A stretch of DNA of 64,000 bases from Bursaphelenchus xylophilus (GCA_904066235.2 CAJFCV020000005.1:310001-374000), one strand, 5' to 3'. Numbered from the stretch's first letter, positions 1 through 15,400 are shown. Notes: generated by a model not told the origin, from the sequence alone. Made by a program: numbers and translations.

Positions 1-67
1 ATTATAATTGTAAAATTTAACCTTTAAACAATGTTCTTGGACCTTCTCCATGCGTGAATCATAAATA

Positions 68-73
68 TTTATT
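68..73 (-). other. candidate polyadenylation signal of the spectrin gene
   Basis: AATAAA on the minus strand, about 350 nt downstream of the spectrin stop codon. The interval 1-420 otherwise holds AT-rich 3' flank in which I see no coding sequence. Confidence 0.35.
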
Positions 74-420
74 CTTACATCGTCGGAAAAATTTACAATA
101 TTAGGGTTATTACAGAGTAGCGGGGTATTACTGGCAATATGTAAAAGTCGAGTTGAGGAAATTGGGAAAATAATTTATGGATATTACTCGTCACAAAATC
201 GATTTTCACTCTAAAATTCTGACAGACATTTGATGAGTTTCGGGGTTCAGGGGAATTGTCAAAAAATTGTAAATTTTAAATAAAAAATCACTTAAATAAA
301 GCAAAAATCGAGAGAAAACAGATCCGCCTCGGGCATGGCAAATCTTTTTTCGGCAATTTTCTGGAAAACATCCCCTAAATCCAAAAAAAATGTGGAAAAA
401 TTGAAAATTGAAATAAAAAA

Positions 421-3400
421 TCATGGAGAGTTTCCGTGCGAATAGGTTTTCAGTTGGTTTTGAGGATCGAGTTGTGCTCGGAAGTTGATCTTGTCCACCC
501 ACTCCACCATGCTCTTGTAACTGTCGCAGGAGAACAAGTACTCCGCTCCGTCGACGGTGTTGAGTCTGAAAAATGAGAGAAATTAGCGTAAGAGAACGCA
601 AAATGATCGGAGTTGGATGATTGGGCAAACCGAAAAGTGTTATTTTTCTTCGATGCAAATGTCGAAATTAGGATAATCGATGGTGCTGATTTCGAAAATG
701 ACATTCATTTTTTGACTGTTACTTTTTTCCGTAATTAGTACTGTAAAGTAGTACTTTTTAAAATACTCGATTTAGCGGTTTTCGATGGTGGTGATTTCGA
801 AAATCATGTGAACTTCTCCTCTAGTACTATATAGTACTATCTGGTACCATGTATTACGAGGTGAAAATTTTGCCTTTAAGCGTTAGTGGTGTTGTTCTCG
901 TGGCGAGTACTGTTATTTTCACCTCGTACTATATAGTATCAGGTAGTACTAAATAGCACCACGTCTTTAAAAAAGTTTTTTTTGAAGAGTACTAAGCATC
1001 AAAACAACACCAAAAACGTGAAAAGCCATATTTTCACCTCGTACTACATAATACCAGAGAGTACTATATAGTGCTAGAGGAAAAGTTCACATGATTTTCG
1101 AAATCAGCACCGTCGACTATCTTAATTTCGACAGACATTTGCATCAAAGAAAAATAATATTTTTTGGTTTCCCCAATCGTCCCAGTTCCAAAACGATAGA
1201 AGGTATCTCTTGGATAAAAAAAACTTACTTGAAAGTGTGTTTCCTCTTCAGGTACTCCGGATAGACGGCGCAATGCGCGTCGCGGATGCTGACACTAGCC
1301 AAGGCCTTGTTGTCGAACAACGAGTCCTCGTCCTTGAAGAAGCACAGCATGTGGCCGCAGAGGATCGTGTAGAAGTTCCTCCACGTCCTGAAGGTCGGCT
1401 TCTTCCCGCCGCTCTGCAGCCTCTCCTTCCGATCGATGTAGCCGTTCATGTCGATGGACTTGAGGTCCGCCCATTGGCGCATATTCTTGATGCTCTGCGT
1501 GCGGCGCGTGTGGAAGCCGGTGCGTCGCGAGGTGAGGGTGCCGGTGTTCGAGTTGGTGTAGCCACTGGAGCCCGCCGACAACGGGCCGTACTGGTCTTGG
1601 CCGGCGGCCGCGGTTTGCACGTGCAGGTCCTGGCCCGGCTGATGACGCAGCTCTTGCTGCGAGATGGACAGCGTCTCAATGCCGATGGATTCGATCGGAT
1701 CCGAGGCGCGGTTTCCTCGAGATCTCGGAAGGGTGGCGGATGCGATGTTAGGGGTGGCAAAAGATGTGTTTTCCTGAAAATAAAACGATTTTGAATGAGC
1801 TTCAAAATTGCATTTTTCAAAATTTTGACGATAAATTTTTTGATGATGACAATTTGAAATAAAAAAAATCCTCTACTGAAAATAATCCATAAAAGTTGCT
1901 CAAAAAACATCTAAAATTATACAGCCCGCAAAAAGAGTAAACATTTTATATCGCCTCCCCGAAAAACATCTATAAAACGCTGGGTGGTGGGTTGTAAAAT
2001 ACTCAAAATTAGATAGAAAATACGCCATGATCGGGGTCCGGACGTCATGTGCGAAAAGCCCGCAAAATTTAACACCTATCAAGAAAGTTGAAATACAAAT
2101 AGATAAAAATATTATGGCTCATAACATTCTTTTTATGTGCGTTGCTTTTGAGGGTGCAATCAAAAGGGCATAGGGGGATTGTAGATCGTTTTTTGAAGAA
2201 ATCAGGTGTGTGTTTTTAACTACAATTTCTTGATATTACTGATACTGCAGTTATCACTAAAAGGAAAAATTTTGATTTTAGAAATGGTTTCATTTATAGG
2301 TGACGTCATCAAAAGAAAAAAAAGTGATCAGTTTTGACGCAAGTTCTATTAATAGTTCCAAAATATTTGGAAATTTTTATCAGTTTGCACGGACATATCG
2401 TATATAGATCAAAACGTCTCTGTATGAACTAGATCAAGAAGTCTTTATAGAACGCTGATTAAGATCTTATTCCGTACTTACATTAAAACCCCAAGAAAAT
2501 GGGAGTAATTAGAAGTTCCTACAAAAATTCGAGTAAAAATCAAGTTTACAGTGCCAGTAGCTCTATTACTGGTCTTTCCGGCGAGTCTGATTTCTGGTTT
2601 GTTGCGTTTGCACTGTGCGAAAAAAGTCAGGGTACGAGCGACAGCCGAAAAAAAGCCTAATGAAAAAAAGCCTAGTAAAAAATTGCACAGTGCAAAGAAA
2701 ACCTTTGTTTTCGCAAAGTGCGTGTTGCCGATTTCAGTCCGATGACTTTCCGAAAACTGCCATTACAACCGCCTTTGAACCCCCGATGATAAAACCAGCC
2801 CTCCCCCGCAACAATGATTCGAGCTCTAAATCCAATTTCGGCAACTCCCTAGCTCCTAAAAATGGCAACAATGCCTGTGCGAGCGAAAAACAGCGCCTCC
2901 GGGGCTCGTAAAAACAAATGGAAATCACTGGGGGGAAAAACACGAGAGCCGAGGTTCTCGGGGCCGCCAACCAAGTGCGGATGGCCTTTCTTCGCGGCAA
3001 TTAATTTGACCAAATAGGCGTGTAAACGGCGTTGAAATTCTATTTTCGGCCGCGAAAATTGCCGCGAGATTTTACACGTAAATGGCCGAAACGAAAGACA
3101 TGTGATGGAGTGAGGGAATGAATGAAGCGCGGCGATTTGCAAGCTGTAATTGGGAGTAATTTGGGTTACAAAGTGTTGCGCAAGGGCCAAGGATCGTATG
3201 CTTGTAGGACGTGTAATTTTGGAGCTTACAGAACCTGGCAAAGCAACTATTTACCGTGTTCGAGAAAAGGAGACGAAGGGGAATTAGATTAGGGCCGGCG
3301 GAAGCCGACACGAACGACCAAAAAACAGCACGTGATTCAACTAGGGCTAAGAAAAGAACTAACAAAATTGTAGAGAAAGATTTGAAGTTCTGAAAAAATG

Positions 3401-6400
3401 AATCATCGAAAATATGAATGAACATTAACGGGGAGGAATCATAAGGTCAATATGACTTTTTGAACCACATTAGCGTCAACTTTGTATGAGGATACGAAGG
3501 ACATCAAATGGTAAATCAAACTGATTCACAAGACATAAGAAATCTTAATTGTCTAGCCATGTTTTGCTTTGATGTCAGGAGCTTCTTCCCACTGCAACAT
3601 CACTACTGAAGGCCGTAAATGCCGACGCAATTAGGCTTCCGGGTTATTATAAAATTCTGGGAAAGGATTTTGAAAAAGCAAGTTTTTTTGCGCCTTTCCT
3701 TGGCTCCCTAATTAGACGGATTAAATTAGAGTGGGGCGGAAAACGTAGGCTTGTTATTAATTACAGTACACCACAAGAATTTTGAGCTTAATATTGGAAA
3801 TACTAGAAACCTACGGCGTATTTTACATTTGAAATTAAAAGTCAGAGTGTCTCAAAAACATACCTGGGATGGGCTTCTCTTGAGCAGCGTGATCTCCTGA
3901 GTCTTCCTTCGTTCTCGCTCCTGTCTCTTTTCTTGTAAGATCTTCTTCTTCTCCACCGTCTTAATCGACTGGGTATCTCTTCTATTTTCTCCCAAACTGC
4001 TTTCTCTTCGATTCACCGAAGATGAGGTAGAAGCAAACATCTGACTGCTTTCCGTCGCCCGCAATCTGGCCCAATTCTCTTCGACTTTGGTCATTCTTGT
4101 CAGCGCTTCGAACTGCGGGCTCTGCGCTTCCAATGTGGCCCAGAAGTCTTCGTATTGGCGAATCATCTCTTCCACTTGTTCCACGGACTCGGCTTGTCGC
4201 CAGTCCTCGGTGAGCAGCGTCTCACGTTCAGCTAGCCATTTCTCGAGCATCGAAGCGTTGTGGAGCCATTTGATGGCATCCTGATTCTCTTCGTAGATGC
4301 GTTGACGAGAATGCCAGTACTCGTAGAGAAGTCTGAAGCCATCTTCCAGCTGCTCAACACGATGGTTGATCTCCTGGCTCAGCGCGTTCCCACCTTGAAT
4401 CATTTTTCGGCCTTCCGCGACGAACACCTGCTTCTGCGGTTCTCGTTGTTTAATCTCCGCGTGATACTCTCCATGTCTCACATCAAGGGCTTGACATCCT
4501 TGAAGGTCTCGTGGCAAAGCCTCCCCAAGAATCTTGGTCCTCATGAGTTGGGCCCACGAGATCAGATCTCTCCATTCCTGGAAGTAGGCTTGTTTGTTCT
4601 TGGCCTGACGAATTCTCTCGGAATAATTCAACGCGGCCTGCTGAATATCCTTGAGCTGGAGTTCCAAGTCTTCGCTGTAGCTTTCCACCCGGCCTCTAGC
4701 GTCTGGGAATTCCTCGCACAGGAGTTCGGCGCGTTCTCTCAGCTCCATGACTTGGCGTTCGATGATAGCCATGGACTTGAGGAATTCTTCATGTTGTTGT
4801 GCGAGCGATTTAACTGTAGCCAAGCCAACATCAGCGAGACCATCCTCCTGCTCTCTCAACACAATATGTGCTTCTTTCTCTTCGAGTCTGATCAGCATCT
4901 CCTCAGCATCTTGAGCGAACAAATGGACACGTTGACCATCATGCAGCGCGCGTTCTCTTTCGTTAGCGAGAGTGTTGACGCGATTCCATAGGTCTTGAAG
5001 ATCTTGCATAGTGGTTTGAATCGAGGTCTCGTAGACATGTCCCGGCCGTAGAAGTTGCTCTTGCTTTACATAGTTCTTGATTGCATGGAGCTTCTCGCCG
5101 TAGGCCGACAACTCCCTCAAAGTCAACTCGAATTCATCGATCAACTCCTTTCCTTCGTCCAAATTCTGTCCGTGCTGATTGGACAACGCCAAGTGCTCTT
5201 TTTCCAACAGCAAAGTGGTCAGTTCGTTGACTTGTCTCATGAATTTGTAGAAGGCGGACGCGTCCATCAACTTGGTTCGTCGACGGATCCACTTGTTCTG
5301 CAGGTCCTCAAAGTGTTTCTCCAGGTTCACTTGACGCGCTGTAAGTTGCGTGGCATCGAAATGATTGGAGCGGACCAATTCGTCGCTCACATCCCGAAGT
5401 CGTTGGACTTCGTCGGTGAATTTGCGGATCTCTGCTTCCAGGGCTTGGATTCGTCTCAAGTGGGCGTCGGCGGCGCTCTGATTGGCACCGGTGTCTTCGT
5501 TGTCGACCAGTGGAAGCCGCTCTCTGCACCATTGCTCTGCCTCACTTAACTCGGCATAATATTGCTGCGATTTCAGCGACTCGGCAAGACGAGTCGTCCT
5601 TTCGGCGTTGAGATTCAGCAGCAACTCGAACTGATCCACCAGCTCGGTCATCTTGTCGCGGATATCGGTCTTGTTGAAATGGTCGCTCTGGAACATTTCG
5701 CCGCCTCTCTGTTCCAGCGATGAAATTGCGGATTGATGTGTTTCGATTTCTTGTTGCAGAATCTCGTGCTTCTTGTTCAAGGACTGCGCCTCTCTCAGCG
5801 AGTTGCCGTAGTTCTTGGAGCGGAGTTGGGGAAGTTTGTCCGCCAGCCACACCAATTCCTCGTCCGATTCGGCGGACCATTGGAAGAAACGCAACGCTTC
5901 GCCCAGATTCTCAGCCCGATTCTTGCACGGGTCTTTGAGGTCGTTGTAGCGGTTGAGGACGGCTTCGGCATGCTGAAGAAGCGACATAATGTCGTCTTTT
6001 TGCTGAAAAAATATGTTTACGGCTTTGAAAGCACAAGTATCGGGACGAAGAGTTCCAAAACCTACGATATTCCTCAATTTGTTGGCCTTCTCGACCGTCT
6101 CCAAGACCAACGGCTCCTTGGCGGTGATTTCAGTGCAAAGCTGGGAATGTCTTTTGATCAGATTCTCCGCGGATTGAACATCCGAGCCATGGTCGTCCGT
6201 TCCAAGTTCTCGCTCGACCTGGTCCAACCATTTGTCGATATAATTCACTTTGCGGACCAATTGATAGGCAGCGTAAGACTCTTGAAGACGGACCATCTTC
6301 TCAGCGGACACACTAAAATTTCAGTTCAAGCATTTCACTTGATCAACCTACGTTTTCAACTCCTTCCATCCATTCATAACTTCATTCAGTTGAGCCTCAA

Positions 6401-9400
6401 CCCGATCGCTTTCGTAGTGCGCTTCACTGATCAGTTTCTCGCCTTCTCTGCGGATCGCATCGACCCTATCGTCGCTCTGTTGAAGCTCCGCATCAAAGGC
6501 CTGATGTCTCTGCAACTTGCTCCTCAAGTTGGTCGGATCGACATAACTGTCGTCATAGGCGAGTTGAAGTTTTGCGTTGATCCAGGTGATCAACTCAGCG
6601 CACGATCTAACAAAATCGTGCAGCTTGAGCGAATCCTCCAGCTTCAATCGCTTGATTTGGCAAGATTCCAGAAGACGCTCGTGTCGCTCCAAGACAGCAT
6701 CGTATTTCTGACGGATCTTGTCGACATCGGGCTCGGTGCACTCGTCAAAGATTTTCACTCCGGCTTTGAGATTCTCAATCTTGTCGGCCTGAGCGTACAG
6801 CGTCTTCTCAAAGTTGTCGTGCTTTCGGATGAGCATGTCCACCGTGTCCACCGAATCGCCAAGGTCGTAGTCGTTGACGAATGCTTCTTTTCCACTCAGC
6901 CAACTTTCAGTTTGGGTGATTTGGGAGTGAATCGTTTGCAGTTCCAAGGCTTTCTGAAGAGCGTCGCTCTGCCTCTCCCAAGACTGTCGAATCTCATGTT
7001 CAATGGGTTGAAGTCGTCGGTTAGTTCGTTGAATCTCGGCTTTTTGATCCGGCTGGTCGGCTGTAATTTTTTCTCCAAGCCTCCTTAGGGCTCCCAAATC
7101 GCTTTGACGCTTCTCAATTTCCACCAATTTTTCGTTGTGAGCTGCGATTAGTGCTGTAGCGTCGGCCACATTCCTTGGTCGCACATATGAGCTCATCTTG
7201 GAAAGGAGCTGATGAGCCCACTGTTCCATTCGTTTTACTGAGTCAAAATATTTATGGACAAAGGCGGACTGCTCGAGTTTCTGCCGACGGGCTTCAGCAA
7301 GATTCGCGAGATCTTGCCAGCTGGTTTGCAGCGTCTCCAACGACTGAATGATGGTGTCGATTAGTGGCGGCTCTTTGCTCAACAACTTCTTGGCCTCTTC
7401 GTCATGCTCGTTGAGTTTGTTCAGGATCGCGGTCATATCTCGTTCCACAGCGTCCTGCTTCCTCAGACGATCCTCCACCTCGCGGAGATCCCTCGGATTC
7501 TCGCCGTTCTGCAGATACCTGGCCTTCTCATGGATTCGATCGTTGGTCTCGGCGGTATCAGAGTTGAACTTGTGGACTTCCAAAGCGGCTTGAAGAGTGT
7601 TGCGATACTTCTTCACTCCTCCTTGCAGATTCTTCCAGGCCGCATTCACCTCGTCCAAGCTGCCTTGGATTTCGGCACGATTCTCCGATCCAGCAGCAAT
7701 GATGTTGGCTCCAAGACGGTTGATTTGTTGCAGAGTGGCTTCATCGACACTTTGATCGGCCTGACGTCCGATCAGCCTTTCCAAAAGCTGCTCGCAATGT
7801 TCGTAATCTCTTCCCGTGTCCTCCGCTTGAATAAGAAGCTGCTTCTCTCTAATCCAGCTCAGAACTCTTTCGACGTTTTGGTAAAATTCAAACAGTTCTC
7901 TGGCCTCTTGCAGGGCTGCGTTCAAATGTCTGGATCGTTGTTTCAACTCATCCCAACGTCTCAACAAAGTGACGGCTCGTTGGATTACCCCTTCTGGCAA
8001 TGAGTTTGGAGTCTTCTGGAAATGGGCCAACTCGTCGGCGACTTTGACGATTCGCGGTTCGTTTGTTGAGAGCTGAATCTCCAACGCTTGATGGTGTTTC
8101 AGATGTTGCAGCTTCTCCTCCAACGAGTTTTGACGGAACTCGGCTTCGGTTTGAAGTTTGATGTGGTTCAGCTTTTCTTCCACCCAGCTTCCGAGTTCCA
8201 TGACATTACTGTCGAATTTAGCAAGCTTCAGCGCATCTTCCAACTCCCTTCGCACAATATCCATTTGATCTCCCAAATGAGACAACGCTTCTTGAACGGA
8301 GTGGTTAATCTGTTGGATGGACACTTTGTCGATGTGATCTTCGGCGACAAATTGCTTGGCCAGGGTGTCCAACTGCTCCACGCGCTCGTCAATCTGTTGC
8401 TTGGCCTTGGTGAAGGTGACAAAATGTTTCATTTGACTCTCGACGGCTTCCACCGATGTCATAACTCTTGGCTGTCTGAGGATCTCCATTTTGCTTCGGA
8501 TTGAGTCGATTACTTGGTTTGCATCGCGGGTAAATCCACGGGAGAGTTCGGCTTGAATGATCCAGTCGTATCGCATGGCCCATTCGGTTCGAACGGCTTC
8601 GTAGGCAGCCAGGACCTCCTCCAATCTTCCCTTGATGTTCTTGGAGGCATAATGCCCTTGGGCGATCATCTGTTCAGCAAACTGCTGAATGCGTTGGATC
8701 TCCTCTTCGCGGGCGTCGATCTCGGCTCGGAGGCGTTGATGCTCCTTCTTGTACCATTGGGCGGATTGCAGGTCGGGAATTGCTTGCTCATTCTGCATCT
8801 CAGCGTTCACGGTATCCGTCCAGTTGACGAAGTCTCTGCAGATAGCATTGAATTTCTGGAAGTCATAGGCGGCCATCAGCTTGATCTTGCGGTGATTTAC
8901 AGCGTCCGTGAGTTGTCCAAATTCTTCAGTCAACTTGTTCATTTGCTCGTTAATGTGGTCGGCATTTGGACCCGAATGTTTTTGGCGCAAATCGGCGCCG
9001 CGTTCAAGCAGGTTCTGGAGTTGCTCATGGAACTGCTCCACTTCATTTCTGACTACTTCATGTTTAGTAATCAGGTCATAGACCTGCGTCTTGTCTCTGC
9101 CATAGTCCGTCGACAAGGTGATTCGTTTCTCGACCATTCGATCCAAGAGATCTTGAACATTCTGATTAAACTCGTGAATTTCGCCCGCGGCTTCGAGTCG
9201 CTCGGACTTTGAGTCAATATATTGCCAGAGCAGATTCCAGGCGCCTCTCAATTTCTCCTGTCTCTTCAGGATGTCGCGGGAGAAGGGCGACATTGGGGGC
9301 AAGCGAGCCAGCAAATCGCTGGCGGCATTTTCGCACAGAACAGCACGTTCTCCCCCAACCTTCACGTTCTGAGTGAACTCGTTGAACTTGCTCTTGAGGT

Positions 9401-12400
9401 CTTGTAGTTGCTCGAAATCTCTTCCGTAATCCTCGACAATGGCGATTTGAAGTTGGTCGTTGATCCATTGCTCGAAGTCATGACTTTCTTGGTTATAATG
9501 GCAGAGAGCGATGAAATCTTCCATCTCCTTTTGCTTCTCGGCGACCAAGTTCTGCAACTCGTTGAACATGGCTTCGGCTTTCTCTTGGCGTTGCTGCACC
9601 GGCTGCTCGGTTTTGGCGTTCTCTTCAGCTGACAATTCCTTGGCTTTGCGTCTTAAATCGTCCAGCTCGCGTCGGTATGGTGTCATGTCTTTGGCCAGCG
9701 CCTTCAACGAACCTAGCGCACGCTCAGCGCCAATGATGTCCACATCCTCGGTTCTCGAGAGCACAACGTTTTGTTTTTCGGCGACCCAGAGCTCCACTTC
9801 CGCCACATCAGCGAGGTATTGCTCCCTAGCGTGAGACCATTCAAGGAGTTTGCGTCTATTTTTGACACCATTCATCAATTGACGCCACGCCGCATCGAGT
9901 TGCGAGCACTTCTCCTTGATCAAGTTTGAGCTCATGTGTTTTTGGCTAATTAATTCATCGCCCTTTTCTAGGGTTGCTTCGACGATCGGTTTGTGAGCCG
10001 AGACCTCCGCATCGAGTTGATCGTGTTTCTTCAACATGCTGATAGCTTCGTGCAACGTTCTCCCAACAAGTCCGGCTTCCATCATCTTGTTCTTCTCCTG
10101 GATCCACTGCAGCTCAACGTCGGCGTCGAAGGCGAGTTGGCGCCATTTCAGCGACTCTTCAAGGATCAGCTGTCGCCGTTCAATGGGCTCTTGCAAGGAG
10201 TTAAAGCGGTTAACCAACGCGTCGATATTCCGCTGAATATCGCGCGCATCTTGATGGCCGCGTTTGATCATTTTGTGGCCGGTCTCCGAAATTTCGTTGA
10301 TTTTCCCCTCGAGCAAAACGATTTCCTGATCAATCTCGTTTTTCTTCTTGATCAGCTGCTGAACCGCCCTCAAACCGGTGGCGTTTTGTTCGGTGGAGGC
10401 GAGCTGACTCTCAATTTCATCCAGCTTTCCATGGGCATCGCGAATCATTCGGTCCAAATGCTTCTTTTCATCGGCTTCTTTCAGATTATGGGATTTCTGA
10501 TCGACCAATCTGGTCAACTGACTCCACTCATCGCTCAGATGGCCGAGAATCTCCTCGATTTGTGGGGATTCAAAGTGTTGTTGCGCAATCAACGCTTCTC
10601 CATCTTTGGTGACGTCTTGAAGAACGGCGTAGTTCGATTTGAGCTCCGCAACGAAGGCGTCATGTTTGGTGAGCTTCCGGTCCAAGGCGTTCGGATCATG
10701 ACGGAAACTGTCGTCCATTGCGATCTTGGTCTTGTCCGCAATCCAATTCGCCAACTCGTCAGCGTTCATCTTCAGATTCTGGAAGACGAGAGCGTCTTCA
10801 AGTCGGGCCTGTCGCTGCTTGGCGGCAGCATACAGTCGGGCCCTTCGCTCCAGGATATCGTCGCGTTTTCGCGCGATGAAATTGGAATGAGCATGATTGT
10901 TGTCGATCAACTTGTCCGCACGCTCGCAAAACTCGCGGACTCGGCCTTCTTCGGCATAGAGCTTTTGATTGAAGTCGTCCTGTCGTTTCCGCTCCTTCTC
11001 GACGCCCTCAACCGAGTCTCCCAGACCACTGGTGTCCAAGTAGATCTCATGTTCTCTCATCAGCGCATCAATGCGCTCGGCTTCGCGGTTGAATACTTGA
11101 AGATCGAACAGCTGCTTGTACTCGTTTTCCCTTCGTTTCCACGCATCTTCAAGGTCCTGCCTGGCGTTGTGCACCTTCTCAAGGGTATCATGAACGTTTC
11201 GAAGAGCCGGGTTCTTTCTCAGCAAGTTGTGCCCAAGCTCGTCGACATATCCAAATTCATAGTCTTTGGCGTTGATCTTGTCCCTCAGATCGTCGTGTCG
11301 TTTCACCAAATCTTCAGCCGGCTCTCCACCAATCGGCTCTTCCAACATTTGTTGTTTGGTCTTCACGGCCCAGTTGATCAAGTCCTTGGCGGCATTGTCA
11401 AACAGTTGTTGGCCCTGACTTTGTTCGGCTTCGTCAATCTTCTGACGTGCTTGCCGTTCCAAGTCCGCGTGCATGGCTCTCAATTCGGCCAGAACTCGGT
11501 CGGTCTCTCTGGCGTGTTCGGGATGGCGGCGCTTAATGTCGTCTCCCTTCTTCTCCAAGTCATGCATTCGCTCCTTTAGTGGGACCAAATCCCTCTTCAA
11601 GTTCTGATAATGCCGTTGCAACGCCTGCAACGCTCGAATATCGTTGGACTCGGGCTTGCGGTTCAACAATGCGAACTTCTCCTCCATCCAGGACCTCATG
11701 TCATCGCACTTGTCTTTGAACTCGTTCAGTCTTTCGGCCGCTTCAAGGTTTTCGGCCTGCTTCTTGAGGAGCTTCTGGAGATCGGCCCAAATTTGGTTGA
11801 TCCTCGACTGTCTGGCCTTGATGTTGTCTGACTTTGAGTGTCCTTCAGCGACCAACTCATCGGCCATTTCATTGATTCGTTTCAGCTGGGTTCCCCCATT
11901 ATTGTGAACATCGTTCTCAAGTTTGTCGAATTTCTTGCGGAATGCAACAATGTGTTCAATTGGGGTTTCCTCCAAGCAAAGGGCTTGAGTTTCCGCCGCC
12001 CATCTCTCAAAGTCGTCGCATTCGTTGCCAAAGCGGAACAATTTCACGGCATCCGCCAAAAGTCGGGCTCTGGTTTGAGCGTAATTCTGGAGCCTTCGGT
12101 ATTCATGGTTGATGGACTCTTGCCGTTGGATGATTGCACCTTTAGACTTGGCCACGCGATGTCTTACTGTGACTGTCTCTCCGTCCAGGACTTTGCAATG
12201 ATTTGCCGGGGCATATCCTTCGACTCCGTCTTGTTTCAGGACTCTCCACCAATCATCAGTGGTCTTGTCCAACAAAGCCAGCACATCTCCCTTCTCAACG
12301 GGGATTCCAGCGCGTTGTTTTGGGTCCGGTTCGTAGGTATAGAGGACTTGGACTCTTGGAACGACCGATTCGCGGACATCTCCATCTTCTCCGTCAAGAA

Positions 12401-15400
12401 CTTCGTCGGTGAAGAACTTGGTGTTGGCCAAAGTTGATGCCTTCTCGTCGAGTTTCAAGATGTCCCTGCGGTACCCCTGGATCTCCTCTACCAAGTATCC
12501 GTGGCGTTTCGCGAGTACAGAGGCGGTCGAGAAATCACGACCAAAGTCGTTGGATTTAGCCAATGGAAGCTTCTCCTTGATCCAGGACTCGGCATCGTTG
12601 ACCTCCTGGAAGTATTGAGAGACTTGCTCGGCCTCGGCCAGCCATTCCGCCAATCGTCCGCATTCCTCTCGCAGGTCTTCCCATCGCTGTTGCAGCACCT
12701 TTATCTTCCCAAGACTGTCGTCTTTAATCGGCGTTGTCTGAAGAATTTGACGCGACTTGTCGTTCAGCTGTTTAAAGCGCTTCCAGTGCGAGTCCATGTC
12801 GGTTTTCAGCGTCTGGAATTGCCGGTTCAACTGAGCAATGTTGTTCAAATCTCGGGGGACCTTCTGCGTGAAATGAATCTTCTCCACAACCCAATGAATC
12901 TCATCGTCGATGCTCTGAATGAACTGGAAGTACTCTTTGGCGCGGAAGAGAAGTTGTTGACGTGCTTCGCACAGCTCTACAAGTTCGTTGTGGTGCTGAG
13001 TGACGGCGCTTAAGCGCGCCTCGAGGACATCGAATTGTTCGCCGCGACTGCGGATATATTCACGCGATTGGACGGTGACATTCTTCAGCCATTCACTTGA
13101 GGCATTCAGATTTGTGATGACAAGTTCATGCTTTTGGAGAAGATCGTCAATTGCCATTAAATGTTTGCCAACGTCTCGATTCCGGGCCGCCGGCTCTAGC
13201 TGAGTCAGCTCGCCTTGCAATGTCTCGATATCTCGGATTAAAAAGGTCAGATCTCGAAGTCGTTGGATCTCTCGTCCCTTCTCCAGAACCATTTGTTGGA
13301 AGAGCGCGTAACGATCGCTGATTTCTCGTTCACAGCGGCGGATATTGTCTGCGCCGTGGTATCCGGCCAGTTGAAGTTCGTCGGACAGTTTGCTCAACGC
13401 CTTGAATCTTTCGATTTTGGCGTCGGACTCGGTCTGAATTGCTTGCAGAAGCTGGCCGGCTTGCTCAACACGCGGCGCGGTGTTCCCAACTTCCAGAGAA
13501 TTCAAGACTTTGAAGATTTCGGCCAACCATTTGTCGCGCATCTCCGCCTTTCGATAGAAAACTTTGGCGTTGGCTTCCAGACGCTCTTGACGTTGGAGTT
13601 CTTCAATTAAGGCGGCTTGTCGTTCATTTTCGGCCTTTTCCAGACGCATCCAAGCTTGTTCAATCGCTTCGATTGAGAGACCTGAAAAAAATTATGTTAC
13701 ATCCGCTATATCCGTTCTTAAAATTACAGTGAGGGACCTGATCCAGTGGCAAAAAACGTATAATTTTGTATCTGGGAAGTATAAAAAAATGTGGCAAAAT
13801 GCCTCCCTCCATAACTAAAAAAAAACTCCGTTTTGAACTGCGCGCTCTTTCTCTCATAGTTTAGGCACCAACAACAATTTTCACAGCCCCTTACCATGCG
13901 GTGGATGGTATCGATCCCTCTTCATCGCGGTTCTCTTCGTCTGAATTGTGAACAATTTCACTTCCAGCTCTCCCTTTTCCTGAAGTTTCGGCGGTTTCTC
14001 GCGATTGCGGTAGTGATTGAACGTGGCCAATTCCTCTTGCATCTCCGCCAAAGAGTTGGGGAAATCGCGAGCATTCAGCCGGTCAATGGTCTCCTGAATC
14101 CAGATCAACAGGTCCGAGGAGACTTGTTCGAATTGTTCCTCCAGGATCTCTTGCGTCATCAGGTCATTCACGACTTTGTGGATTCGCCTGGCTCCCGTCA
14201 TCTCCGTCTTTTGTTTGGCGAAATGATGGTAGTACAGGGAGACATACGTCACAATCGATTTCTCGTCGGGATGAGCCACATTGATGTCCTCGGCATCGAG
14301 CAGGCGAGCAATCTCCAATTTGTTGGCGGCAATGTCGAAAGCTTGGTTCAGATTGCCAATAGCATCGGTGGGATTGAGTTGGTAGACATTGGGGACCAGT
14401 TCTGGCCTAAAAAAAGGGAATTTGAAAATAATATAAATAGATTAAAAAAATTTTTTTTTTTAGAAAAGCAACATTTTTCATGATGACTTTTTCTTGTGGT
14501 AAAAAAAATGTATTGGGACAGTAAGCGCTCCAGAATACCTTTAAGTGCTGTTTTCAGCCCTTCCAAAGCATTAATCTTCAATTGTCATCATTTTTCAGAC
14601 AACTTTCTGCCAAATCTTTTACTTGATACCTAGTCTAATATAACTGCGCAAAACCCACCGATGAGCGTGAATAAGAGCGTTGAAGGCCATTCCATTCCTC
14701 CAGCTGGTCGTGAAATTGTCGACTTTGACGTTGGGATACTCGGCCACTTTGCGTTGCACCCACAACAACAACGCTTCTTTGGCGTGCTTCTTCTCTCCAC
14801 TCTCCTTGGATTCGATCTCAATGTTTTCAATGGTAAATCGAAGAATAATTGTCCAGATCAAACCAAGGATCAGGTCTTCATTTCGGTCCAAAATATCGAC
14901 AGCTCCAATGTTTTCGAGCTGAAATGCAAAGATAAACCCATCTTCACTTAAATTTCGGTAACAAATTGTTAAAATTGCCAATTTCTCACCTGGATTCGTT
15001 TCCTTTTCAAGAAATCCAAGCAGATATTCAAATTTTCGACCTTCTGAACACGCATCCGTCCGCGATTCGGCTTGCCCAGCCGTTCTCCACTGATAATTTC
15101 GAGGAATTTCATGAACAATATCCCATCACCAAAATCGGTGAATAGATCGTCAATTTTGAGGCCAGCCTGAAAGTATAAGCCGTCAAAAACTTTGTATGTT
15201 ACGTATAATTACTGTAAAGAACTGCCTAGCAAAAAAGTCTCTGAGTAAAAAAACTTGACTCGAGAGAAACACTTGACTCAAAGGTGCCCAAAACTCACTT
15301 TTTCCAAGTACGAATTGACCCATTTGGTAAACGTCTTCTTCTGAATATTGATTCGCTCATTCTTCAAGGTTTGAATTCGATTTTGTTCGAAATCAACAGT

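Noticed and set aside
5733..11579. Long plus-strand ORFs of up to 528 codons opposite the spectrin gene
   Set aside because: They mirror the Leu/Glu/Gln-rich codons of the spectrin repeats on the other strand and show no domain or splice support of their own.
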